From positions 24,878 through 52,313 of the forward strand of contig DDGE01000040.1 of assembly GCA_002337545.1 (NCBI GenBank): a stretch of DNA of 27,436 nucleotides. Direction: 5' to 3'. The position numbers and the translations under genes are program-made. The notes under the pieces were generated by a model, which was not told the origin of the DNA, did no database searches, and saw only the letters and a list, made by a program, of their open reading frames with translations. The stretch is from Phycisphaerales bacterium UBA1910. Its GTDB lineage: Bacteria > Planctomycetota > Phycisphaerae > Phycisphaerales > UBA1924. This document shows positions 16,199 to 24,044 of this stretch, piece by piece. Within the stretch, counting starts at the first letter, position 1. Every line of letters starts with the position of its first letter.

Positions 16199-17929
16199 AT
16201 GGGGATGAATAACGCGATCAAAGCGCGTAGGGCTGGCCATTTTAAGAGTAGTTCGCTTGTTCCGGGGGCGATGCTGATAAGCGTCGTGTGCTCAGGCGTG
16301 CTCGCCGCCCCTTTGAACTTCGTGAACGAGGCACTCCCGCGGGGGTTTAACTTCAGGCTCGGGTTCAACTACCACCAGGTCGGTGCGGGAAATATGCTCG
16401 CCGATCTGGACAACGACGGCGACCTGGACATCCTCATCGCCGGCGGGCAGGGGGGGCTGATCGGCCTCTTCGAGAACGATGGCACCGGCAACTTCACAGA
16501 CCGCTCATTCACATCAGGGATCGCGCCGATGGTCAACGCCTCCGGGCTGTCCGCCGCCGATTACGATAACGACGGCGACCTCGACATCCATATCCCGGGA
16601 TGGTTTGTGCCCAGCAAGCTCTATCGCAACGACGGGAATCTGACATTTACGGATGTCGCCGCAGAGGCAGGGGTCGATCTCAGCGCACCGTCAATGGCCG
16701 CGGCATGGGGGGATTACAACCAGGACGGCTGGTTGGACCTGTACGCCACAGTGCGGACATTCACCGATGGCGTTGAGATCGAGAATCACTTCTATCGCAA
16801 CAACGGCGATGGGACCTTTACCGATGTTGCCACACAGCTGGGGGTCCATGCGCCCGGTGATCCCTCGTGTCTCCCCGCGTTCTTCGATTACGATCGAGAC
16901 GGGGACGACGACATCTATATAGGGACAGACAAAGGCAGCGATGATCCCGACGGGCTACTGCTGCACAACAAGCTCTACCGCAACAACGGCGATGGAACTT
17001 TCTTCAACGCGACATACGAGGCTGGGGTCGAGGCATACATCTTCTGTATGGGCATCGCGGTGGGGGATATGGACTTCGATCGTCATTTCGACATGTACCT
17101 GACAAACATCCAGCAGGGCAACATCCTCTATATGAACAACGGGGATCGTACCTACCGCGACGACACGATCGCAGCGGGAATGGAAAGCCTGCGTGTCGGA
17201 TGGGGAACCGTGTTCGCGGACTTCGACAACGACACGCATCTGGACAACTATGTGTGCAACATTCAGGGGGCAAACCGCCTGTATCGGGGAAAAGATGTCT
17301 CGCAATGGCCGCTCGCCGATGAGGCGCCCGAAGCCGGCGTGGATGTGTTCTGGGATGTCTACTGCGTCTCCGTGGGTGATATCGACGGGGATAACGACCT
17401 GGATATGCTCGTCGGGAATACCAATCGCCGAGCAAACCTGTTCATCAATCACTCAACCGACGCCGGAAAGAACAACTGGGTCCGACTGCAGGTCGAAGGC
17501 ACCCAAATGAATCAGCAGTGCGTTGGCGCATGTGTTGAGGTCGATGCCGAGGGCAAGACGCAAACCCGAGAGGTGCGATCCGGGACGAACTATAAATCGC
17601 AGGACGAGTTCACCTTGCACTACGGGCTCGCAGATGCGGAGAAGATCTCCGAAGTGCGTTTATACATCTCTGGATCCCAGATGCGTGTCCTCAAGAACAT
17701 GCCCGTGAATCAGGAATGGACGCTCTATACACCAGATCGCCTGGGCGATGTCGATATGGACGGCGTCATTTCCGTCGATGAGATCCGTGCCGCGATGCTC
17801 GCTCGTACCGGCCCCGGTGTAACCCTGACACCCGGCAACGAAATCTTCGATATGGACGGCGACTTCGATATCGACTCGGACGATATTCAGCTCATGGGGC
17901 TGGGGGTCTACACCCCAATGCCCCGATAA
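16199..17929 (+). CDS. Secreted FG-GAP/VCBS seven-bladed propeller protein with ASPIC/UnbV domain, paralogue 1
   Basis: A 576-aa exported protein. A signal peptide (about 1-37, ending near GVLAAP) is followed by seven calcium-type FG-GAP/VCBS repeats (DLDNDGDLDI, DYDNDGDLDI, DYNQDGWLDL, DYDRDGDDDI, DMDFDRHFDM, DFDNDTHLDN, DIDGDNDLDM), enough for one beta-propeller. An ASPIC/UnbV module comes next (about 415-510; VRLQVEGT, REVRSGTNYKSQ, LHYGLADAE). The last 60 residues hold two dockerin-like calcium loops (DVDMDGVISVDE, DMDGDFDIDSDD). The layout is CRTAC1-like; binding of surface or extracellular polymer partners is the usual inference, and no enzymatic residues are visible. GGTGA precedes ATG 16199; ATG 16205 is possible. 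It lies 261 bp before a full-length paralogue. Confidence 0.9.
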   Translation: MGMNNAIKARRAGHFKSSSLVPGAMLISVVCSGVLAAPLNFVNEALPRGFNFRLGFNYHQVGAGNMLADLDNDGDLDILIAGGQGGLIGLFENDGTGNFTDRSFTSGIAPMVNASGLSAADYDNDGDLDIHIPGWFVPSKLYRNDGNLTFTDVAAEAGVDLSAPSMAAAWGDYNQDGWLDLYATVRTFTDGVEIENHFYRNNGDGTFTDVATQLGVHAPGDPSCLPAFFDYDRDGDDDIYIGTDKGSDDPDGLLLHNKLYRNNGDGTFFNATYEAGVEAYIFCMGIAVGDMDFDRHFDMYLTNIQQGNILYMNNGDRTYRDDTIAAGMESLRVGWGTVFADFDNDTHLDNYVCNIQGANRLYRGKDVSQWPLADEAPEAGVDVFWDVYCVSVGDIDGDNDLDMLVGNTNRRANLFINHSTDAGKNNWVRLQVEGTQMNQQCVGACVEVDAEGKTQTREVRSGTNYKSQDEFTLHYGLADAEKISEVRLYISGSQMRVLKNMPVNQEWTLYTPDRLGDVDMDGVISVDEIRAAMLARTGPGVTLTPGNEIFDMDGDFDIDSDDIQLMGLGVYTPMPR

Positions 17930-18190
17930 GAGCCCGATCGACCGAGCCGCGATCCGACCCGTAAGCGGCAATTAGAGGCATTACGCCCTTTGAGCCGTCG
18001 AAAATTCGATCGCTGTTGCCATTCAACGCTTTCATCGCAACCCGCAAACGGGTATCTTGTTGGAACGAGGGGAATTCATACATCGGGTTTCGCATGCGCG
18101 ATCCCGTGGGGTGCTATGCCGTTCGAATCGGCAGGCAATAGGTGTGACCTATGGTGTGTGAGCACTGGACAGAGAGAGAAGGAGATCGCT

Positions 18191-19933
18191 ATGCGTTCGC
18201 GTAAAGTTCATGCAGGCATGCTTGTGCCGGGCGTGACAGCAGTGTTGATGTGTGCGTGCGGGGCTGCTCAGGCAGGCCCACTCAGCTTTAGTGAAGAAGC
18301 GGTCGCCCGGGGAATTAACTTCTCCGTCGGATTTAACTATTTCCAATACGGCGCCGGGATGATGATGAGCGATCTCGATAACGACGGCGACCTGGATATC
18401 GTGGTCTCCGGCGGCTCGACCGGACGCTTCGGTGTCTACGAGAACGACGGGACGGGTCACTTCACCGATCGTTCGTTCACCGCCGGGCTGTTCTACATGA
18501 GCATGTCATCGGGCATTGCCGCCGCCGATTACGATAACGATGGCGACATCGATATCTTTATCTCCGGCTGGTATACCAACTCCCGCCTCTACCGCAACAA
18601 CGGTGATTTCACCTTCACAGACATGGCCGTAAGCGCCGGGATCGTTGATCCAGATCAGCCCAACATGTCAGCGTGCTGGGGTGATGTAAACCAGGACGGG
18701 CACCTCGATCTTTATGTCTCGATCCGCACTGGGAACAACGCCTACCAGGGCTCAAACCATCTCTACATGAACAACGGCGACGGAACCTTTACCGACCAGG
18801 CCATCGCACTCAATGTCGACGCCGAGGGCGATCCCACACTCGTGAGCGCGTTCTTCGATTTCGACCGGGATGGCGACGACGATCTCTACCTCGGCACCGA
18901 TAAGGGCTCGGGCGGGTTCTGGAAGAACCGCCTCTACCAAAACACCGGCGGCTCATTCACGGAAGTCACCACGCAAACCAGCGCCGAGGCATATGTCGAT
19001 TGCATGGGTATCGCCGTTGGCGATCTGGACTTTGACGGGTTCTACGACATGTACCTGACAAACATCCAGCATGGCAACAAGCTCCTGATGTACGACCCCA
19101 TCGGGGGGGAATACATCGATCAGACCGCCGCAGCGGATGTCGCATCACACGAAGTCGGGTGGGGCACGCTCTTTGCCGATTTCGACAACGACACCTTCCT
19201 CGATCTCTATGTCTGTAACATCGAGGGCCCGCTGCCCGGCTCCGACGGGGCCAACCGTCTGTACCGTGGCGCACCCGTCGCGGATTGGCCCATGATCGAT
19301 GAAGCCGTCTCGGCAGGAGTCGGCGAAACAGATGATGTGTACTGTGCCGCCCATGGTGATGTGGATGGTGATGGGGACCTCGATCTCATGATCGCCCGCG
19401 TTGGAGGCAAGATCAGTCTCTACATCAACAACTCCCAGGACGCGTCAAGCAACAACTGGGTCCGCTTCAATGTCGTTGGCAACCAGGGGAGCCTCAATCA
19501 GTTCGGCATCGGCACATGCGTCGATATCGTTCACGACGGCATCCCGCAGGTGCGGCAAGTCCGGGCGGGAACCCACTACAAGACAACCTCAGAACACTTC
19601 GTCCATTTCGGGCTCGGGGATTCCGACACGGTAGATGCCCTCCAGGTCATCTATCCCGGAAACACCATCCGAAACCTGAGCAACGCGCCGGCGAATCAGA
19701 CCTGGACGCTGTGGCCAGAGAATCGTCTCGGCGACCCGAACGGAAACGGACGAGTCGATTACGACGAACTCCGCACCGCGATCCTCTCACGGACTGGGCC
19801 GGGAAATCCGATCACGCCCGGACTCGAGATCTTCGATATGGACGGCGACTTCGATCTCGACAACGATGACCTCGCACTCATGGGGCTCGGGACGCGTACG
19901 CCAAACTCCAAGCGATTCAATCCCGGAAACTGA
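18191..19933 (+). CDS. Secreted FG-GAP/VCBS seven-bladed propeller protein with ASPIC/UnbV domain, paralogue 2
   Basis: A 580-aa exported protein, colinear with paralogue 1 along its whole length. The signal peptide MRSRKVHAGMLVPG... ends near AAQAGP. Seven repeats follow (DLDNDGDLDI, DYDNDGDIDI, DVNQDGHLDL, DFDRDGDDDL, DLDFDGFYDM, DFDNDTFLDL, DVDGDGDLDL), then the ASPIC module with VRQVRAGTHYKTTSE and HFGLGDSD, and a dockerin-like end (DPNGNGRVDYDE, DMDGDFDLDNDD, LMGLGTRTPN). AAGGAG at 18179-18184 fixes the ATG at 18191; the frame runs open another 200 bp upstream but without a signal peptide. It has a small insertion (LPGSDG) in the sixth blade relative to paralogue 1. A strong terminator follows. 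Confidence 0.91.
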   Translation: MRSRKVHAGMLVPGVTAVLMCACGAAQAGPLSFSEEAVARGINFSVGFNYFQYGAGMMMSDLDNDGDLDIVVSGGSTGRFGVYENDGTGHFTDRSFTAGLFYMSMSSGIAAADYDNDGDIDIFISGWYTNSRLYRNNGDFTFTDMAVSAGIVDPDQPNMSACWGDVNQDGHLDLYVSIRTGNNAYQGSNHLYMNNGDGTFTDQAIALNVDAEGDPTLVSAFFDFDRDGDDDLYLGTDKGSGGFWKNRLYQNTGGSFTEVTTQTSAEAYVDCMGIAVGDLDFDGFYDMYLTNIQHGNKLLMYDPIGGEYIDQTAAADVASHEVGWGTLFADFDNDTFLDLYVCNIEGPLPGSDGANRLYRGAPVADWPMIDEAVSAGVGETDDVYCAAHGDVDGDGDLDLMIARVGGKISLYINNSQDASSNNWVRFNVVGNQGSLNQFGIGTCVDIVHDGIPQVRQVRAGTHYKTTSEHFVHFGLGDSDTVDALQVIYPGNTIRNLSNAPANQTWTLWPENRLGDPNGNGRVDYDELRTAILSRTGPGNPITPGLEIFDMDGDFDLDNDDLALMGLGTRTPNSKRFNPGN

Positions 19934-19962
19934 CCGCACGGTTTCAGGGCAAGTTTCTCTCG

Positions 19963-19995
19963 TCGGCCGGGCAGCTCGCCCGGCCGATTTTGTTT
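19963..19995 (+). terminator. Intrinsic terminator of the FG-GAP gene pair
   Basis: TCGGCCGGGC-AGCTC-GCCCGGCCGA (arms 19963-19972 and 19978-19987, 10 perfect GC-rich pairs) is followed at once by TTTTGTTT. It lies 30 bp after the stop of paralogue 2. Confidence 0.93.
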
Positions 19996-20009
19996 GCGCA
20001 CTGCGCATG

Positions 20010-20048
20010 AAAAAACCGGACATGGGCTCTCGCCTTCCCATGCCCGGT
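20010..20048 (-). terminator. Intrinsic terminator of a minus-strand transcript with no obvious gene
   Basis: On the minus strand ACCGGGCATGGG and CCCATGTCCGGT (20037-20048 and 20015-20026, 12 pairs with one mismatch) enclose a 10-nt loop and are followed by a run of T (plus-strand a20010-a20014). It faces the plus-strand terminator 15 bp away. The only minus-strand sequence above it is the gene-free structured region, so it implies a non-coding transcript. Confidence 0.85.
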
Positions 20049-20455
20049 CTGGAGTTGGCCAGTTCAAAGCAACTCGGCCTCGTCCTCTCGAAGACGCCGA
20101 TCGGGTGTACTCCACCCGATCGGGCCAGCCCCTGGAACGGTTGGGGACGATGACGATCCGCCCCAAGGACAAAGTCTGCAAACATCGATCATCCGGGAAG
20201 TTCCCAATCAGATCAGATGTGTTTCCCACCCGGCGTCGGACGCTCGAGTCATCAAGAAGGGTGAGCCCAGGGGCGTTCCACGACGCCGACACAGGGGGGG
20301 GAGGGCATCAAACCACCCCTGGGCACCCTCTTGTAGACCATCGCCGACTGCGCTCGTGATTGCCGGCGATGATGTCTGGGAGTCTCGTTGTGGGCGTCCG
20401 ATGCCCCATCAGCACCGGACGCCCCAAGCTCCTCGGCGGTTCCCTCAACGCCGAG
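20049..20455 (-). ncRNA. Candidate structured non-coding RNA (unrecognised)
   Basis: About 400 bp without a convincing reading frame contain successive stable inverted repeats. These are CCGATCGGGTG/CACCCGATCGG (20097-20107 with 20113-20123, 5-nt loop), a 13-pair helix with a 2-nt bulge (20259-20273 with 20316-20328), ATCGCCG/CGGCGAT (20340-20346 with 20364-20370), GGGCGTCCG/CGGACGCCC (20392-20400 with 20416-20424), and CTCGGCG/CGCCGAG (20432-20438 with 20449-20455). A GGCGTCG/CGACGCC pairing (20232-20238 with 20281-20287) would compete with the bulged helix. The chain ends in a minus-strand intrinsic terminator, which gives the strand. Signatures of RNase P RNA, tmRNA, 6S and SRP RNA were looked for and not seen. 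The 5' boundary is uncertain and no strong promoter was found. Confidence refers to an independent structured transcript, not to any known family. Confidence 0.5.
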
Positions 20456-20952
20456 AATGTGATCTGTACTCAACGATTCGCACTCCCGTGCTCGTATCCA
20501 TCTCCTTTTCAAACCTCTCTGAGACCGTTCTGTCTAGGTGGCCAGTCAAGGCACACCGATCGCGCTGCGGGAGACCTGTGTTTCCCGAACGAATACCGAC
20601 TGAGTTGTACATCTGGATGAGCCATACGATCTGGCTCGTCCCCTTTTGTGTGCCTCGCTTCGACCAGGTCAGCGGTTCAGCTCGGCATCAAATCTTTCGC
20701 ACCCAACACCCACATGGTTTCAACGAGCAGTCAGATTGATCCGGAATTGAATGCGGATACAACCGCTAGAAGCGTAGCGACATTCATATATTCGTCTAAT
20801 CAAGTGCGGGTTATCGTCCAAAAACCACGCTTCCCAAGATTCGCAGATCATCGTTTCAGGAAGTGGTCAATTTTTTCGCAACCCGATGAAACCCATTGGA
20901 ACAGTTACGATTTCAAGCGATACCCGAAACGAGTCAGGCGCAATCTCGTATC
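20456..20952. other. Gene-free region upstream of the pqiA-like operon
   Basis: About 500 bp without a credible gene on either strand, noticeably more AT-rich toward the right (for example around 20780-20900, with ATTCATATATTCG and AATTTTTTCGC). It should hold the promoter of the pqiA-like operon and possibly that of the leftward structured RNA. A minus-strand TTGACT occurs near 20543-20548 without a good -10 partner. GAGCCA/TGGCTC (20617-20635 region) is a small hairpin. Frames of up to 130 codons exist but read as random sequence. Confidence 0.45.
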
Positions 20953-21576
20953 ATGTCCGCGATGCCTGAACAATCCTCGGCACATCATCTTGGGGCCTGC
21001 CACTGCTGCGGTTTGGTCCACCAGATCCCCACAGTAGGGAATCGTTCGGTCGCGTGCTGTACACGATGCAACGCCATCATCAAGCACGGCGTCCACCCGA
21101 GATCCACGAACCGGGCCGCCGCCCTCGCGTTCGCCGCTCTCCTTCTGTATCCACTCGCGCTCTGGCTGCCCGTCATGCAGATCGAACGCCTCGGGCATCA
21201 CTCCGATGCATCGATCTGGTCGGGGACGGTCGCGCTGCTCGCCGAGGGGCACCTGTTCGTGGGACTCGCGGTGCTGCTGTTTTCCGTGATCGCCCCCATC
21301 GGCAAGCTCGCGTTGATATTCGCGCTCTGTATGGGGCAGCGGCTGATCGCACGATCGGATCGAGCCCGCGCGTATCGATTGATCGAGCTCATCGGGCGAT
21401 GGGGGATGGTGGATGTGCTGCTCGTCGCGATCCTGGTCGCGGTCGTCAAGCTCGGCGATCTGGTGGAGGTCACCCCCGGGCCCGGGGTCGTGATCTTCGG
21501 GGTGGTGGTGATCCTGAGTCTGCTCGCGTCCGCAGCCTTCGATCCGCACGCGATCTGGGAGGAATCGAATGAGTGA
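20953..21576 (+). CDS. PqiA-domain integral membrane protein (single-domain)
   Basis: A 207-aa inner-membrane protein. It begins with a zinc-ribbon-like pair, C16-x-x-C19 and C36-x-x-C39, then about four transmembrane segments with the PqiA features LYPLALWLPVMQIERLG, SIWSGTVALLAEG, and IAPIGKLALIFALC. PqiA proteins work with MCE-domain partners in lipid trafficking between membranes. E. coli PqiA has two such domains (about 417 aa); here only one is present, as in YebS-like minimal versions. ATG 20953 has a weak ribosome site (AGGCG further up), and ATG 20962 is possible. The 3' end overlaps the next gene by 8 bp. Confidence 0.85.
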   Translation: MSAMPEQSSAHHLGACHCCGLVHQIPTVGNRSVACCTRCNAIIKHGVHPRSTNRAAALAFAALLLYPLALWLPVMQIERLGHHSDASIWSGTVALLAEGHLFVGLAVLLFSVIAPIGKLALIFALCMGQRLIARSDRARAYRLIELIGRWGMVDVLLVAILVAVVKLGDLVEVTPGPGVVIFGVVVILSLLASAAFDPHAIWEESNE

Positions 21577-22489
21577 GTCTGAATCAAACACTCCTGCCCC
21601 AGCCCAATCTGAATCGGGTTCGATCCCGACAGCCGTCGTCAAACGCCGACGGGTGTCGAGTGTCTGGATCGTCCCGGTCCTCGCGCTGGGGGTGGTGGGG
21701 TACCTGATCTGGTCGCAGGTCATGCGAGATCGTGGCCCGATGATCACGATCGTCTTTAACGACGCGGGCGGGCTCGAGCCCGGATCCGAGATTATCCATC
21801 GCGGCGTGACGGTCGGAGTCGTGCGCGAGATGGCGCTGACAACGGATCTGCAATCCGTATCGGTGACGGCCGAGCTCCGACCCGACGCGTCGGGGCTCGC
21901 GGTGGACGGCACATCGTTCTGGGTCGTACGCCCCGAGGTGAGTCTGGAACGCATCGCGGGGCTCGAGACGCTGGTAGGCCCGCAGTACATCGCGCTGCAG
22001 CCGGGCGATCCGTCGGGGAACCGGGTGGGCTCGTTCATGGCGCTCGACGCGCCGCCTCGCATCGCGCCCGCGGACAATCGGGCGTTGCGACTCACCCTCA
22101 ACTCGGATCGTCTCGGGAACCTGAGTGCCGGGAGTCCGGTGCTCTATCGCGAGATCCGCGTGGGCGAAGTGCGCGACGCGGTGCTGCGTGACGACGCGAC
22201 GGGAGTGGTGGTGACGATCGATATCGAGCCCCGGTACGCGCCGTTGGTGCACACGGAGACCAAGTTCTGGCGCACGGCTGGGGTCGGGTTCGACTTCGGG
22301 TTGTTCACGGGTTTGAGCGTCGAGGCCGACTCGCTCGATGCGCTCCTCCAGGCGTCGATCTCCTTCGCCACCCCCGAACGCGAGAACAAACGAGGCGATC
22401 GCGTCGAGTCGGGTGCGAGCTTTGAGCTTGAGGACGGGGCGGATGAGGATTGGTTGAAGTGGGTGCCGGTGGTGGAGTTGGGTGAATGA
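21569..22489 (+). CDS. PqiB-type MCE/MlaD-domain protein with two MCE domains
   Basis: A 306-aa protein anchored by one transmembrane helix (about 30-50), the rest periplasmic. There are two MCE domains: residues 58-150 (ITIVFNDAGGLEPGSEIIHRG, then VTVGVVREM) and 171-265 (LRLTLNSDRLGNLSAGSPVL, then YREIRVGEVRD). MCE domains form hexameric rings that make lipid-conducting channels. E. coli PqiB has three domains plus a long helical needle (about 546 aa); here the third domain and the needle are missing, and the end is a short acidic tail (LEDGADEDWLKW). It overlaps the pqiA-like gene by 8 bp and the following gene by 4 bp (ATGA), so the three are tightly coupled. Confidence 0.88.
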   Translation: MSESESNTPAPAQSESGSIPTAVVKRRRVSSVWIVPVLALGVVGYLIWSQVMRDRGPMITIVFNDAGGLEPGSEIIHRGVTVGVVREMALTTDLQSVSVTAELRPDASGLAVDGTSFWVVRPEVSLERIAGLETLVGPQYIALQPGDPSGNRVGSFMALDAPPRIAPADNRALRLTLNSDRLGNLSAGSPVLYREIRVGEVRDAVLRDDATGVVVTIDIEPRYAPLVHTETKFWRTAGVGFDFGLFTGLSVEADSLDALLQASISFATPERENKRGDRVESGASFELEDGADEDWLKWVPVVELGE

Positions 22490-23952
22490 AGTTGTCGCTT
22501 GTTCTTGGGTTGTTGAGTCCAGTTGTTGTTGCCCAGCCAGCGCCCGTGCTCGGTGAGGATGCGGCGGCGTATCTGGATCGATGGGATGCGTGGGTTGAAT
22601 CGATCCCAGAAGATCAGCGCGCCATCACTGAGATGCTCGATGTTGATCGTTGGTTTCGTGAGATGGAGGAACGCGAGGGTGGTCAGCGTTACTTGATGAC
22701 CTCGCCGCCCGATGATGATAATCCGGAAGATCTCGCGGACTGGGAGTGGTCACTTCGACTTGTACGTGAGCATCAGGACCGAATGCAGCAGATTCGTTCG
22801 TATGCGGATCGTCAGGCGATCGGGGCATCTATGAGGGAGAGCTCGTGGCGCTATCGGCGCAAGCATAAGCGACTCATCGATATTCATTCCGCAACACCCG
22901 AATACTTGGATGACATTTCTCCTGAGTATTGGGCTTTGCTTCGTGAGCATTCCTTGTTGCTACGAGTTGATTCATTCATTGCGATCACGGAAGGTGATGG
23001 CGACCGATTGATCCGTAATCTCCGAGCGATCGCACAGATCGCCCAGTTCAACAATATCACGGGAGCTTGGATCGATCATCTTCTTGTGCAATCGCACCAG
23101 AACATCATTCTTCATTTGGCGCTCTCGGATGAAATCGATCTCCACACGCTTGATCAGAAAATACTCCAAGCTTTTGTTCATGTTCTTGATGGGATTGATC
23201 CTCAGGGTGATACCCTCGACGCACTCCAGCATGAACGGGTTGTGGTACTCGATCATCTCAGCTGGTTGAGTGCTGATCAACAGGGCGATCGGTTTGGCCC
23301 GATTGGTGTTGCTCGGTTTGTCGATGATCGAGGACGAGCTTTTACGCGTATGTGGGCCCGCGAGCATCGGGGGGTGCGAGAGCGAGCACGGTATGTACTT
23401 GAGGGGGTTGTGTTGATGCAGGTGCTGCCGAATGTCTCAACGCAAGCGGCCTTGATCAACGCATACTTTGATTCATTTCAACACATCGATCTCGACTCAA
23501 TGCACTCGATGCGATCATTCCCAGAAGCTTTCAGTGAGCTAGATGACCTTGAACGCGAATCGGCTCAGTCACAAGTTATCGCGAGGCATCTCGTTTCCAC
23601 TCAGACGCTGCGATATGGATTGGTGTACAGCCCAACATGCATAGACGCAGCAAGACTCAGGATTCACGCTGAGTTGTACCGTCTCGAACACGGCGCATAC
23701 CCAACGGACCTCAGCCAGTTGGGGGGTGTGTTCACAGATCGATACTCCGGCCAATCACTTCAATACGCCTTACGAGATGGACGCCCAATGATCTATTCGG
23801 TTGGTGCAGATCGAGATGATGATGGCGGTCGTCCAGCAGCGGATCCTCGATACTCGATGGAGTTCTTCACGCTCGACGAGTTAAAGGATCTTGATCCACA
23901 TCTGGCGGAGGACTTGGATGGTGATTTGATTTTCTATCCTCCAGTTGATTGA
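22486..23952 (+). CDS. Secreted protein of unknown function in the pqiA/pqiB operon
   Basis: A 488-aa protein with a short signal peptide (about 1-16, MKLSLVLGLLSPVVVAQ), so probably periplasmic; no lipobox Cys. Most of it is predicted helical and rich in Arg/Asp/Glu/His (for example RESSWRYRRKHKRLIDIH). Near the C-terminus, ARLRIHAELYRLEHGAYP then DLSQLGG and a YSVGADRDDDGG segment resemble the pseudopilin-like tail common in long planctomycete secreted proteins (the HGxYP...L and SVGxDxxDDGG pattern). No catalytic motif was recognised. It occupies the place of pqiC in other operons but is far larger and not a lipoprotein. Codon usage is visibly looser (more T-ending codons) than in the neighbours, which may indicate a different history or weaker expression. 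Confidence 0.82.
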   Translation: MKLSLVLGLLSPVVVAQPAPVLGEDAAAYLDRWDAWVESIPEDQRAITEMLDVDRWFREMEEREGGQRYLMTSPPDDDNPEDLADWEWSLRLVREHQDRMQQIRSYADRQAIGASMRESSWRYRRKHKRLIDIHSATPEYLDDISPEYWALLREHSLLLRVDSFIAITEGDGDRLIRNLRAIAQIAQFNNITGAWIDHLLVQSHQNIILHLALSDEIDLHTLDQKILQAFVHVLDGIDPQGDTLDALQHERVVVLDHLSWLSADQQGDRFGPIGVARFVDDRGRAFTRMWAREHRGVRERARYVLEGVVLMQVLPNVSTQAALINAYFDSFQHIDLDSMHSMRSFPEAFSELDDLERESAQSQVIARHLVSTQTLRYGLVYSPTCIDAARLRIHAELYRLEHGAYPTDLSQLGGVFTDRYSGQSLQYALRDGRPMIYSVGADRDDDGGRPAADPRYSMEFFTLDELKDLDPHLAEDLDGDLIFYPPVD

Positions 23953-23985
23953 AAAACCCGACGCGTCTCGTGGGATCGCGTCGGG
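23952..23985 (-). terminator. Intrinsic terminator of the NTF2-like protein gene
   Basis: CCCGACGCG pairs with CGCGTCGGG (arms 23957-23965 and 23977-23985, 11-nt loop). On the minus strand it is followed by five T (plus-strand a23952-a23956). It sits 60 bp past the minus-strand stop at 24045 and directly beyond the plus-strand stop at 23952. Confidence 0.85.
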
Positions 23986-24044
23986 CCTCCCGGGGGTCTC
24001 ACGGCCGGGATCAGGGTGTGGGTTATGTGGCTCGGGGATGTCGA

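Noticed and set aside
15598..16368. Long upstream extension of paralogue 1 of the small membrane proteins
   Set aside because: A strong Shine-Dalgarno directly before 15840 and alignment with its two paralogues fix the short start. The extension also runs over the divergent FG-GAP gene start.
17990..18190. N-terminal extension of FG-GAP paralogue 2
   Set aside because: The signal peptide and AAGGAG ribosome site place the start at 18191; the extension is not protein-like.
19759..20292. Minus-strand frame of 177 codons covering the terminators after the FG-GAP gene
   Set aside because: It runs through two intrinsic terminators and into the coding sequence of the FG-GAP paralogue. The composition is random and it has no ribosome site.
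20010..20455. RNase P RNA, tmRNA, SRP or 6S RNA as identity of the structured region
   Set aside because: I saw no GAGGAAAGTCC-type P4 strand, no tag peptide frame ending in LAA, no tRNA-like ends and no GGAAGGAAGCAGCC-type SRP loop. Judged by eye only.
20252..20512. Minus-strand 86-codon frame within the structured region
   Set aside because: It uses a TTG start and shows no protein-like pattern; it overlaps several hairpins, which better explain the sequence.
20356..20739. Plus-strand frame of 127 codons before the pqiA-like gene
   Set aside because: It has no ribosome site, no domain and atypical composition; it reads as chance in a non-coding spacer.
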